NCBI GenBank assembly: GCA_002428935.1
Contig: DIYG01000135.1
Coordinates: 1 to 45,974 of the forward strand
DNA length: 45,974 nt
Direction of reading: 5' to 3'
DNA from: Halieaceae bacterium UBA6060
GTDB lineage: Bacteria; Pseudomonadota; Gammaproteobacteria; Pseudomonadales; Halieaceae
Position numbers and translations under genes: made by a program. A model generated the notes under the pieces. It worked only from the letters and a program-made list of their open reading frames with translations. It was not told the DNA's origin and made no database searches. This document shows positions 21,160-29,228 of the stretch, one piece after another; within the stretch, counting starts at the first letter, position 1; each line of letters begins with the position of its first letter.

Positions 21160-22824
21160 ATGTTTGGCACCGTGGCTGCTTATCCGCGTTGGTCATGGTG
21201 GATGAGTCTTGGGCTTTTCTTGGCTGTATCTCTTGGTGGGTGGACCCGGGTTACGGCCCAGACGGTGGAAACATCCCCGTCTATCCCGTCCCTTCGAGAA
21301 CTGGTAAACCGTCTGCCTGAGGCCCAAGACGAGGAAGCGCGTCGCGCACTACTCATGCACATTGCCGCAGGAGGAGACGCCGCCACGGAACGGGTCTTTG
21401 CCGCTTTGGAGCGAGGAGCCCTTTACGTCGATCGGCGCTCCCGAACGGTAGTGGAGGGCAGCCGTAAAGGCAGCCGCTATCTCTTAACAGATGTGCTTAC
21501 GGGAGAAGCCCTCGGCGAAGCGGGGCGGCGCGATGTGCGCCGCATACCTGTCGACAATCGCCTGCGTGCCGAACTGCGTACGGTTCAGGCCCTGGGGGCG
21601 CTGGAAGCCAGGGACCCGACGGTGCGCCAGGCGGCGATTTCAACATTGCTGGGTTCGTCAGACCCGGAGGTTCACAAAGCGTTTGAACGGCGACGGGGTG
21701 TCGAACCCGAAGCAGCCCTTCGATCTTCCCTGGATGTGGCCCTGGCCATTTTCGCTCTCGGCGGTCATGACCCCAAGGCGTTTTCCGCAGCCCTGAATAC
21801 CCTGGAGGGACGGAGTGAGGAAAACGTGCGCACCGCGCTGCGACAGTTTAGCGCCCGCAGCGATGTCCTGGAGTCGCAACAGGTACGGGCGCAACGACTC
21901 CTGGAACGGGCCGAAAATCGTCTGCGCTGGTTGGCGCGCCTGGAAGCCCTGTTCTTCGGTCTAAGCCTGGGATCCGTGCTGCTTCTCTCCGCCGTCGGTT
22001 TGGCCATCACCTTTGGCGTGATGGGGGTCATCAATATGGCCCATGGAGAACTCATCATGCTGGGCGCTTACACCACCTGGGCGTTGCAGCAGTTGCTTCC
22101 GACGCAGCCCGGAATCGCTCTGTTGCTCGCAATCCCGACAGCATTCTTTGTCGCAGGCGGCGTTGGCCTTGCATTGGAACGTGGCGTGATCCGCTTTCTC
22201 TATGGTCGGCCCCTGGAGACCCTTCTGGCCACCTTCGGTATTAGTCTGATCCTCCAGCAGTTGGTGCGTAGCCTGTTCTCACCCTTGAACCGCTCCGTTA
22301 GCAGTCCCGAGTGGCTCGCCGGAGCCTGGGAGATCGTTCCGGGTTTGGCGCTGACCTACAATCGTTTGGCGATCCTGGGTTTTTCCCTCCTTGTCTTCGC
22401 GGCGCTCCTAAGCTTGATGAAGTACACTCGCTTTGGTTTGCAGGTACGTGCCGTCGCCCAGAATCGGGCCATGGCCCGGGCCCTGGGTGTGCGATCCCAG
22501 CGTGTCGATGCCCTGACCTTTGCCCTGGGCTCGGGCGTCGCTGGTATCGCGGGGGTCGCTCTCACCCAGTTAACCAACGTTGGCCCCAATCTGGGCCAGG
22601 CTTACATCATTGATTCTTTCCTTGTGGTGGTCTTTGGTGGCGTCGGTAACCTCTGGGGAACCCTGGTCGCGGCGTTTTCCCTGGGCATTGCCAATAAAGC
22701 GCTGGAACCCATGGTGGGGGCCGTGCTCGCGAAAATCCTTCTTCTCATTGCCCTCATACTGTTTCTCCAGCGCAGACCTCAGGGGCTTTTCCCTCGCCGA
22801 GGCCGGCAGGAGGAGCAGGGATGA
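21160..22824 (+). CDS. urtB: Urea ABC transporter, permease UrtB
   Basis: A 554-residue permease. As usual for proteobacterial UrtB it has a signal peptide (residues 1-34), then a periplasmic helical domain of about 220 residues with HEAT-like motifs (LGALEARDPTVRQAAISTLL), and a LivH-type membrane domain from about 265 onward. The membrane part contains GVMGVINMAHGELIMLGAY, the conserved MAHGE motif, and GVGNLWGTLVAAFSLGIANK. It pairs with UrtC to form the channel. It starts 11 bases after the urtA stop and overlaps urtC by four bases, so expression is operonic. The function of the periplasmic domain in this family is not settled; it may dock UrtA. Confidence 0.95.
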   Translation: MFGTVAAYPRWSWWMSLGLFLAVSLGGWTRVTAQTVETSPSIPSLRELVNRLPEAQDEEARRALLMHIAAGGDAATERVFAALERGALYVDRRSRTVVEGSRKGSRYLLTDVLTGEALGEAGRRDVRRIPVDNRLRAELRTVQALGALEARDPTVRQAAISTLLGSSDPEVHKAFERRRGVEPEAALRSSLDVALAIFALGGHDPKAFSAALNTLEGRSEENVRTALRQFSARSDVLESQQVRAQRLLERAENRLRWLARLEALFFGLSLGSVLLLSAVGLAITFGVMGVINMAHGELIMLGAYTTWALQQLLPTQPGIALLLAIPTAFFVAGGVGLALERGVIRFLYGRPLETLLATFGISLILQQLVRSLFSPLNRSVSSPEWLAGAWEIVPGLALTYNRLAILGFSLLVFAALLSLMKYTRFGLQVRAVAQNRAMARALGVRSQRVDALTFALGSGVAGIAGVALTQLTNVGPNLGQAYIIDSFLVVVFGGVGNLWGTLVAAFSLGIANKALEPMVGAVLAKILLLIALILFLQRRPQGLFPRRGRQEEQG

Positions 22825-23903
22825 GTAGCTCTCCTGGCAACTCTCCATTCCTGCACCGCGCAACCATCGCCTTCTTTCTGGGACTGGCGCTCTGGGTGCC
22901 CGTGGCCAACCTACTATTGCCGGCGGAGTCGCCCCTGGCGCTCTCAAGCTACAGCGTGTCTCTGCTTGGTAAGTATCTCTGCCTTGCTTTACTGGCATTG
23001 GCGCTGGACTTGCTCTGGGGTTACGCGGGTTTGCTGAGTTTGGGCCACGGTGCCTTCTTTGCGCTGGGGGGCTACGCCATGGGTATGTACCTTATGCGCC
23101 AGATCGGTACGCGGGGCGTCTATGGCGATGCGGACCTCCCGGATTTCATGGTCTTCCTCGACTGGAGTGAGCTGCCCTGGTACTGGTGGGGCTTCGATAG
23201 CTTTCCCTTTGCCATGCTCATGGTCCTTCTGGTGCCGGGCGTCCTGGCTCTGGTGTTTGGCTGGTTGGCGTTTCGCTCGCGAGTTACCGGGGTTTATTTT
23301 TCCATCATGACCCAGGCCATGACCTACGCCCTTATGCTGGCCTTCTTCCGCAACGAGATGGGTTTTGGGGGGAACAATGGCCTTACGGACTTCAAGGACC
23401 TGCTGGGATTCGATCTTCATGCGGACAGCACCCGCTGCGCTCTATTGGTAGTGACGGCGCTGACGGTACTGGGCAGTTACATGCTCTGTCGGCGATTGCT
23501 CGCCACGCGTTTTGGGGCCGTGGTCACCGCCCTGCGAGATCAGGAGGGGCGGGTTCGATTCCTCGGCTACTCTGTCGCTAGCTACAAGCTGGTGGTTTTT
23601 GTGCTCTCGGCCATGCTGGCCGGTGTGGCCGGCGCGCTGTACGTCCCCCAGGTGGGCATCATCAATCCCGGCGAGTTTCAGCCCCTCAACTCCATCGAAA
23701 TTGCCATCTGGGTCGCCGTCGGTGGGCGCGGTACGCTCGTGGGTGCAATGCTCGGGGCCTTTGTCATCGCCGCGGTGGAGACACTTTTAACGGCGCAGTT
23801 TCCCGAAGCCTGGTTGTTTGCTCTGGGCGCTCTGTTTTTGTTGGTGACCCTTTTTCTGCCCCGCGGACTGCTGGGTCTATGGGAGCGTCGCGGACATGGC
23901 TGA
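22821..23903 (+). CDS. urtC: Urea ABC transporter, permease UrtC
   Basis: A 360-residue LivM-like permease with roughly nine membrane helices. Typical motifs are LGKYLCLALLALALDLLWGY, GLLSLGHGAFFALGGYAMGM (the SLGHGAFFALGGY motif shared by UrtC proteins), MGFGGNNGLTDFKDLLGFD and the EAA-like loop RFLGYSVASYKLVVFVLSAM. It forms the heterodimeric membrane channel with UrtB. The ATG overlaps the urtB stop (ATGA) and its own end overlaps the urtD start by 8 bases, so the four downstream genes are translationally coupled. Length and motif order are normal and I see no defect. Confidence 0.95.
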   Translation: MSSSPGNSPFLHRATIAFFLGLALWVPVANLLLPAESPLALSSYSVSLLGKYLCLALLALALDLLWGYAGLLSLGHGAFFALGGYAMGMYLMRQIGTRGVYGDADLPDFMVFLDWSELPWYWWGFDSFPFAMLMVLLVPGVLALVFGWLAFRSRVTGVYFSIMTQAMTYALMLAFFRNEMGFGGNNGLTDFKDLLGFDLHADSTRCALLVVTALTVLGSYMLCRRLLATRFGAVVTALRDQEGRVRFLGYSVASYKLVVFVLSAMLAGVAGALYVPQVGIINPGEFQPLNSIEIAIWVAVGGRGTLVGAMLGAFVIAAVETLLTAQFPEAWLFALGALFLLVTLFLPRGLLGLWERRGHG

Positions 23904-24660
23904 TATTGATACCCGCCATGGGGTCATGCTGTATCTGGATGCGGTATCGGTGAGTTTCTCTGGTTACCAGGCGCTGAATGAGCTGTCCCTGGCGGTGGAT
24001 GAAGGCGAACTCCGGTGTTTGATCGGCCCCAACGGAGCGGGGAAGACCACGCTCATGGATGTGATCACGGGCAAGACCCGGCCCGATAGCGGTAGCGTCT
24101 TTCTCGGTCAGGATATCAACCTGCTCGATCACGATGAAGCGGCCATTGCCCGCCTTGGCGTCGGGCGCAAATTCCAAAAACCTTCGGTGTTTCCCCATCA
24201 ACGCGTATGGGACAACCTGGCGCTTGCCCTTGTCGGCCATCGAAGCCCCTGGCAGGCCCTGCGCTATAAACCCAGCACCGCAGATGAGGATCGCGTCGCC
24301 CATTTGGCGAAGCTTATCGGTTTGTATGATCTGGCCGGGCAGGCTGCCGGAGGGCTCTCCCACGGGCAGACCCAATGGTTGGAGATCGGCATGCTTCTGG
24401 CTCAGGATCCCAAGCTACTATTGATAGACGAACCCGTAGCGGGTATGACCCAGCAGGAGACCGAGCGCACCGCGGAATTACTGCAGTCCTTGGTTCCTGA
24501 CCAAACGGTCGTGGTCGTCGAACACGACATGGCCTTCGTGCGCTCCATAGCGCGACGCGTTTCCGTACTTCATGAGGGTCGGGTGCTCACTGAAGGGAGC
24601 ATCGACGCGGTGCAGACCGATGCCCGGGTTCGTGAGGTCTATCTGGGGGACGCGTGCTAG
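23896..24660 (+). CDS. urtD: Urea ABC transporter, ATPase UrtD
   Basis: A 254-residue ABC ATPase of the LivG/UrtD type. Walker A is GPNGAGKTT, the Q-loop region includes GRKFQKPSVF, the ABC signature is the UrtD-type variant GLSHGQTQWLEIGM instead of LSGGQ, Walker B is LLLIDEPVAGM and the switch His is in VVVEHDMAFV. The SHGQ signature and QKPSVF separate UrtD from the branched-chain amino acid LivG subunits. It acts at the inner face of the inner membrane with UrtE. The gene overlaps urtC and urtE at its two ends (8 and 7 bases). Confidence 0.95.
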   Translation: MADIDTRHGVMLYLDAVSVSFSGYQALNELSLAVDEGELRCLIGPNGAGKTTLMDVITGKTRPDSGSVFLGQDINLLDHDEAAIARLGVGRKFQKPSVFPHQRVWDNLALALVGHRSPWQALRYKPSTADEDRVAHLAKLIGLYDLAGQAAGGLSHGQTQWLEIGMLLAQDPKLLLIDEPVAGMTQQETERTAELLQSLVPDQTVVVVEHDMAFVRSIARRVSVLHEGRVLTEGSIDAVQTDARVREVYLGDAC

Positions 24661-25370
24661 CCCTACGGCAAATCAATCAGTACTACGGCGACAGCCACAC
24701 CTTGCGGGACCTAAACCTGGAGGCGGAGGAAGCACGCATACTCTGTCTTTTGGGTCGCAATGGCGTTGGTAAGACCACCGCGCTCAACACGGTTTTAGGG
24801 CTTATCCCGGCGCGCAGTGGCGAAATCACCCTGGGGGCCGAAGTTCTCAACGGCCTGAGCACAGAGCGTCGTGTGCAACGAGGTATAGCCTATGTACCTC
24901 AGGGACGAATGATCTTTCCCGATCTTTCGGTGCGCGAAAATCTGCAGTTAGCCTTTGCCGGACAGCACCAAGGGCAAGGTCGAAACCGGCGCAATCGCCG
25001 TGGGATGATTCCGGAAAAAGTCTACGAGTTTTTTCCTGTGCTTCGGGATATGGGCGAGCGCCGGGGCGGTGACCTGTCCGGCGGGCAGCAACAGCAATTG
25101 GCGATAGGGCGGGCCCTAGTGCTGGAGCCGCGGGTTCTACTTTTGGACGAACCCTGCGAGGGTATCCAACCCAATATTGTTCAGCTTATCGGCGATGTCC
25201 TTCAGAATCTGCGTTCCGAGGGCATGACCATCGTCCTGGTGGAGCAGAAACTACCCTTTGCTCGAACCGTAGGCGATCGCTTCGGTATTATGGATCGAGG
25301 GTCCCTGGTAGCCGAAGGGGCCATGGATCAGCTGTCGGATGCGTTGATCAACGAACACCTCGCGGTTTAA
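24654..25370 (+). CDS. urtE: Urea ABC transporter, ATPase UrtE (GTG start)
   Basis: A 238-residue ABC ATPase of the LivF/UrtE type. It opens with LRQINQYYGDSHTLRDLNLE, close to the usual UrtE start (YYGxSHxLR). Walker A is GRNGVGKTT, the Q-loop region is GIAYVPQGRMIFPDLSV, the signature is LSGGQQQQLAIGRAL, Walker B is LLLDEPCEGIQPNIV and the switch region is VLVEQKLPFA, where Gln replaces the more common His as in UrtE relatives. A GTG start at 24654 overlaps the urtD stop by 7 bases. It contains a short Arg/Gln/Asn-rich insertion (QHQGQGRNRRNRRG) near residue 105. It completes the transporter; no urease gene follows in the window. Confidence 0.95.
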   Translation: MLALRQINQYYGDSHTLRDLNLEAEEARILCLLGRNGVGKTTALNTVLGLIPARSGEITLGAEVLNGLSTERRVQRGIAYVPQGRMIFPDLSVRENLQLAFAGQHQGQGRNRRNRRGMIPEKVYEFFPVLRDMGERRGGDLSGGQQQQLAIGRALVLEPRVLLLDEPCEGIQPNIVQLIGDVLQNLRSEGMTIVLVEQKLPFARTVGDRFGIMDRGSLVAEGAMDQLSDALINEHLAV

Positions 25371-25407
25371 TACAGGTAATCCGTCGCAAACTTCCCTCGG
25401 CCTGTCG

Positions 25408-25434
25408 CAGACCGGCTTTTGTTTGGTCTGTTTA
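25408..25434 (+). terminator. Weak hairpin after urtE
   Basis: CAGACC (25408-25413) and GGTCTG (25425-25430) form a 6-bp stem with an 11-base T-rich loop, followed by TTTA. It is 37 bases after the urtE stop and before the pepF leader. The short stem and short T-run make it a weak candidate terminator. Confidence 0.35.
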
Positions 25435-25471
25435 CGGGGTATAGGAGCGACTTTTCTCTCGGAGTAGATTC

Positions 25472-27385
25472 ATGCGAGCCTCTCGACTTTCACACGCCCA
25501 GGCCAAAGCGGTCTTTGCGCTTGTTGTTGCCCTGGTTGCCGGTACGGGAACTGCTTCTGTGTGCGCTCAGAACGAAGTTCCTGAACGGAGTGAGATCCCC
25601 GCCGAGTACAAGTGGGATCTGACGAGCATGTACGCTGGAGCTGACGCCTGGGAAGCGGACGTGGGGCAGTTTGAGGCCTTGTTGCCAAAGGTTTCCGCCT
25701 ATCGGGGGCGTCTCGCCGAGAGCGGAGAAGTTCTGTTGGCAGCGATTGCGGCCATGGAAGCGGCCCAGCGAGTGGTGGGCAACCTCTATGTTTATGCCGG
25801 CTTGAAGTCCTTCGAGGATTTGCGCGCCAGCGAGCACAGCGCACGCTTTTCCCGGGCCCAGGCCCTGTCAGCGAAGTTTGGTGAGGAAACCGCTTTCTTT
25901 TCTCCCGAACTCCTGGCGATCCCCGAAGACCGCCTTGCCCGCATGATTGCCGCGACCCCGGACCTGGCGGTGTATCGGCACTATCTCGATGAAATGTCGC
26001 GGATGCGGCCGTACACCCTTTCCGAGGCCGAGGAAAAACTCCTCGCCATGGCCGGCGACCCCCTGGGAAAGTTCGCCAACGTTTTTGGTCAGTTCAACGA
26101 CGCTGATATTCGCTTTGGCAATGTCCGCAATGAAGAAGGAGAGGAGGTGGCCTTAACGAAATCCCGTTACGGTGCATTTCTCAAGTCTGAAGATCGCCGC
26201 GTCCGTGAAGACGCGTGGAAGGGCCTGTTTGTCGAGTACGAGAAGTTTGGCAATGTTCTCGCCGCTAACTACCAGGGTCATGTTAAGGCACAGGTCTTCG
26301 AAGCCCGAGCACGGGGATTCGACTCCGCCCTGCAAGCGGCGACCTATGGCAGCGCTATCCCCGAAAGCGTGTATACGAACTTGATCGAAGTCGCGCGCCA
26401 GGGTGCCGAGCCTTTGCAGCGCTATCTAGATCTGCGCCGGCGGGCTCTGGGGCTGGATCAGCTGGAGGTCTGGGATATGTATGCGCCGATCATTGCGCCG
26501 CCCTACAAGGATATTCCCTTTGAACAGGCCAAAGTCATGGTAGCCGACGCCCTGGCTCCCCTCGGCGAGGACTATCTCGCTCTGTATTGGCGTGGTTTTA
26601 CCGAGGGCTGGGTTGATGCCTACGAAAGTGCTGGCAAGCGAGGGGGTGCCTATTCCTGGGGTACTTTCGATTCCAAACCCTATCTGTCTATGAACTACGA
26701 AGGCACCCTGGGTGATGTTTCAACCCTCGCTCATGAGTACGGGCACTCTCTGCACTCCTGGCTGACCCGAAATACACAGCCGTATGTCTACGGGAGTTAC
26801 CGTATCTTTGTTGCCGAAGTCGCTTCCATGACCAACGAAGCCCTGTTGTTTCAGAAAAGCATTGCCGAGGCGGACTCCCTGGAAAAAAAGGCGTATTTGC
26901 TCCAGACCTATTTGGATGAATTCCGTGGAGGCTTCTACCGTCAGGTGAGCTTCGCCGATTTCGAGATGCAGGCCCACGCCCAGGTAGAGGCTGGGGAAGC
27001 GCTCACGAAAGACAGCCTTAACGGAATCTACGCGGAGGTGTTTGATGCTTACTACGGCGATGCGGTGGCCGTCGATAGCTTAAATGCATCGGAGTGGAGC
27101 CGTATTCCGCACTTCCTGCGCACGGACAATTTTTACGTCTATCAGTACGCCACGTCTTTTGCCGCGGCCACGGCCCTGGCGAAGATGATTCTGGAGGAGG
27201 GAGAGCCCGCGCGAGATAGGTTCCTGACCATGCTTCGGAGCGGGAGCAATGACTACCCGATCGAGTTACTGAAAGCCGCCGGTGTCGATATGACCACCAC
27301 GGCTCCCATTCACGCCACCATAGAGGTTTTTGAATCCCTGGTGGCGGAGTTGGAGCTTACCTTGGAGGCCCTGGAGACGCTCTAG
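25472..27385 (+). CDS. pepF: Oligoendopeptidase F (M3 family), exported form
   Basis: A 637-residue M3-family zinc metallopeptidase. The catalytic motif is HEYGH at about residues 421-425 (LAHEYGHSLHSWL), with the third ligand Glu in the following helix region (ASMTNEALL). The N-terminus has a convincing signal peptide (residues 1-32, with a hydrophobic ALVVALVAGTGTASV run, ending VCAQ). PepF enzymes cleave short peptides of about 7-17 residues and are classically cytoplasmic, so an exported version implies peptide digestion in the periplasm, consistent with other exported hydrolases here. GGAG lies upstream of the ATG. It follows urtE by 101 bases; whether it is cotranscribed is unclear. Confidence 0.9.
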   Translation: MRASRLSHAQAKAVFALVVALVAGTGTASVCAQNEVPERSEIPAEYKWDLTSMYAGADAWEADVGQFEALLPKVSAYRGRLAESGEVLLAAIAAMEAAQRVVGNLYVYAGLKSFEDLRASEHSARFSRAQALSAKFGEETAFFSPELLAIPEDRLARMIAATPDLAVYRHYLDEMSRMRPYTLSEAEEKLLAMAGDPLGKFANVFGQFNDADIRFGNVRNEEGEEVALTKSRYGAFLKSEDRRVREDAWKGLFVEYEKFGNVLAANYQGHVKAQVFEARARGFDSALQAATYGSAIPESVYTNLIEVARQGAEPLQRYLDLRRRALGLDQLEVWDMYAPIIAPPYKDIPFEQAKVMVADALAPLGEDYLALYWRGFTEGWVDAYESAGKRGGAYSWGTFDSKPYLSMNYEGTLGDVSTLAHEYGHSLHSWLTRNTQPYVYGSYRIFVAEVASMTNEALLFQKSIAEADSLEKKAYLLQTYLDEFRGGFYRQVSFADFEMQAHAQVEAGEALTKDSLNGIYAEVFDAYYGDAVAVDSLNASEWSRIPHFLRTDNFYVYQYATSFAAATALAKMILEEGEPARDRFLTMLRSGSNDYPIELLKAAGVDMTTTAPIHATIEVFESLVAELELTLEALETL

Positions 27386-27407
27386 GTCATCTGCCTTTTG
27401 AGCGAAC

Positions 27408-28361
27408 TTAATTCGCGGTAACGCCCAGAGCGGTTTTTAGGCTTTCGAGCAGCTCCTCGTCGCTGTAGCGATGGGGACCCCAGCCATTTAGCTCGACCAG
27501 CTCGCGGAGCTTGGTTTCGATGGTGATTTGTTGCTCTTGTTTGTTGGGTACGACTACGTAGCGACGCAGGGGTTCTTCGCTCAACAGGGCGTGTCGGAAA
27601 GCCTGGGTAACCTCCTCGGGGGTTTTGTAGGAGAGCTCTCGTTCTTCCATGGCCTTGTACTGTTTCTCCATGTCCGCGGTGATCACTCCACCCGCGGCTA
27701 CAACCCTGGCCATTGCTCGTTTCATGCTGCTGCGTCGAATATGGGTCTGATAGTTACCCGGTTCAATAACGCTCACGGACACGCCCAGAGGTTCGAGTTC
27801 CGCAGCGAGGGAGTCGGTAAAGGCTTCGATGTAATGTTTGCTGCCGCTGTAGGCCGCAAATCTCGGTCCCGACACGGTGCCCGCTATGGATCCGGTGGTA
27901 GCGATACGTCCTTTTGACGCCACGACCAGGGGAGCAAAAGCCTTGGTGGTGCGCAGGACGCCTTCAACGTTTACCCGGTACACCAGGTTGAGAACCTCCA
28001 CCTCCGTGTCCAGCACCGGGCCGCCGTCGTAGATGCCGGCGTTGTTGACCAGGCCATAGAGACCCGTGCCACGTTCCTCAATGGTTTTCACCGCAGCGTC
28101 GATTTCATCTTGCTTGGTCACATCAAGACGCAGCGCCGTGATGTTGGGGATGGCGTTCAGTTCGGCCATTTCCCCATCGGTCCGCGCGCCCGCGTACACG
28201 TGATGCCCTTCCTTGGCTAGGGATTCCGCGAGGTTGCGGCCAATGCCCGAGGTAGCGCCGGTAACCAGGATCGATTTTTGAGCATCTGCACTGTGCGCTA
28301 TGGGCGCAAGCACAAAGGATACGGTAAGGATGCTCAGGAGGCGTGCAAATAGCTTGTTCAT
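27408..28361 (-). CDS. Short-chain dehydrogenase/reductase with an N-terminal signal peptide
   Basis: A 317-residue classical SDR oxidoreductase. The cofactor motif is TGATSGIG (residues 34-41), the structural NNAG motif is LVNNAGIYDGG, and the catalytic YxxxK is YSGSK in AAYSGSKHYIEAF with a Ser in TGSIAG. The fold is therefore complete. Ahead of it is a credible signal peptide (about residues 1-25, LLSILTVSFVLAPIAHSA). Most SDRs are cytoplasmic because NAD(P)H is, so export would be unusual; a membrane-anchored cytoplasmic-type topology with the segment as an anchor is the alternative, but the positive residues at 3 and 7 put the rest outside. Substrate unknown. The ATG at 28361 has a weak GGAA upstream; a TTG six bases earlier is less likely. 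Confidence 0.85.
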   Translation of the reverse strand: MNKLFARLLSILTVSFVLAPIAHSADAQKSILVTGATSGIGRNLAESLAKEGHHVYAGARTDGEMAELNAIPNITALRLDVTKQDEIDAAVKTIEERGTGLYGLVNNAGIYDGGPVLDTEVEVLNLVYRVNVEGVLRTTKAFAPLVVASKGRIATTGSIAGTVSGPRFAAYSGSKHYIEAFTDSLAAELEPLGVSVSVIEPGNYQTHIRRSSMKRAMARVVAAGGVITADMEKQYKAMEERELSYKTPEEVTQAFRHALLSEEPLRRYVVVPNKQEQQITIETKLRELVELNGWGPHRYSDEELLESLKTALGVTAN

Positions 28362-28420
28362 AAACAAGTTCCGGTGCTATGCATACGATCGCGGCAGCCT
28401 AGCATAGGAATGGAGCGGTT

Positions 28421-28453
28421 GTGGAAGCTGTGGTCCATACCCACAGCTTCCAC
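28421..28453. repeat. Perfect 13-bp inverted repeat between two minus-strand genes
   Basis: GTGGAAGCTGTGG and CCACAGCTTCCAC pair at all 13 positions around a 7-base loop. It lies 44 bases after the stop of the PDZ/NTF2-like gene and 60 bases before the start of the SDR gene. Neither strand has a following T-run, so it may be a Rho-type or attenuating hairpin, an mRNA 3'-end stabiliser, or an operator. Confidence 0.75.
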
Positions 28454-28496
28454 GGCGCGGCCGTCATTTCTGCCGAAACGGCGAGCCGGGGAACAG

Positions 28497-29228
28497 CTAG
28501 CGGCTAATGGTGTATCCCAATTGCTCCAGCACAAAACGTTCCTCTGTCATGTTCCAACCCTCGACAATTTTTCCGTCGTCGTTGAATTCAAAACGGCTGA
28601 TACCGCGCTGCGTGAAGGTATAACCGGTCTCGACTTCCGTGTCGGACCATTCTCCGGTGACATAGACCACCTTACCCTCGGCGATCACGTCCGTTACGGC
28701 GCAGCTATCGGCCGGCCAATCGTCGGCATCGGCGAGGGCCAGATTCGCCAGGACTCGTTCCTTGGAGTTTTTCGCGGCTATGATGCCCCGGTTAACTTCC
28801 ACTGGCATCTTCTTGCCGTCGCGCATGATTTCAGCTTTTACTGCTTCGCCCGGTTTACCGCGGAAGGTGGTCTTGTCGCGATTGGCAAAGGTCATGGCCA
28901 TGCCATTGACCGACACAAACTGATCGCCGGCTTTGAGCACTTCCGCCGCGGGGGTTCCGGGGGTTACGCTCATCACCGTGCCGAAGTCATCTCCTTCGTT
29001 GTTATCGACGGTGAAGCCCAGGCCCACATAACGCCCGGGCATGAACACCCCATCGTCAGCCATGTGTTTATCCACGTAGGCGATAAACCCCGCTAGATCT
29101 GCGCAGGCCGCGTCGTACCATCCTTTGGCTACCGCCTTGAGATCCTTTTCTTCGTGGTGAGCGGCAAAGCTCCCCGTCGCCGCACACAAAAGAGCAGCTC
29201 CCGCTGCCCAGGTTGCTATCCGTTGCAT
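28497..29228 (-). CDS. Exported NTF2/SnoaL-like protein with an inserted PDZ domain
   Basis: A 243-residue protein with a signal peptide (residues 1-22, ending GSFA). Residues 30-65 (AVAKGWYDAACADLAGFIAY) look like the first helices of a SnoaL/NTF2-like fold. Residues about 67-148 look like a PDZ domain: the carboxylate-binding loop is literally GLGF, followed by SVTPGTPAAEVLKAGDQFVS and VNGMAMTF, as in HtrA-type PDZ domains. Residues about 172-240 (VVYVTGEWSDTEVETGYTF, then FEFNDDGKIVEGWNM) give the beta-sheet half typical of SnoaL-like proteins. PDZ would thus interrupt the host fold. NTF2-like folds make small-ligand pockets, and PDZ domains bind C-terminal peptides; the combined function is unknown. 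It is monocistronic by position, upstream of a hairpin. Confidence 0.75.
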   Translation of the reverse strand: MQRIATWAAGAALLCAATGSFAAHHEEKDLKAVAKGWYDAACADLAGFIAYVDKHMADDGVFMPGRYVGLGFTVDNNEGDDFGTVMSVTPGTPAAEVLKAGDQFVSVNGMAMTFANRDKTTFRGKPGEAVKAEIMRDGKKMPVEVNRGIIAAKNSKERVLANLALADADDWPADSCAVTDVIAEGKVVYVTGEWSDTEVETGYTFTQRGISRFEFNDDGKIVEGWNMTEERFVLEQLGYTISR

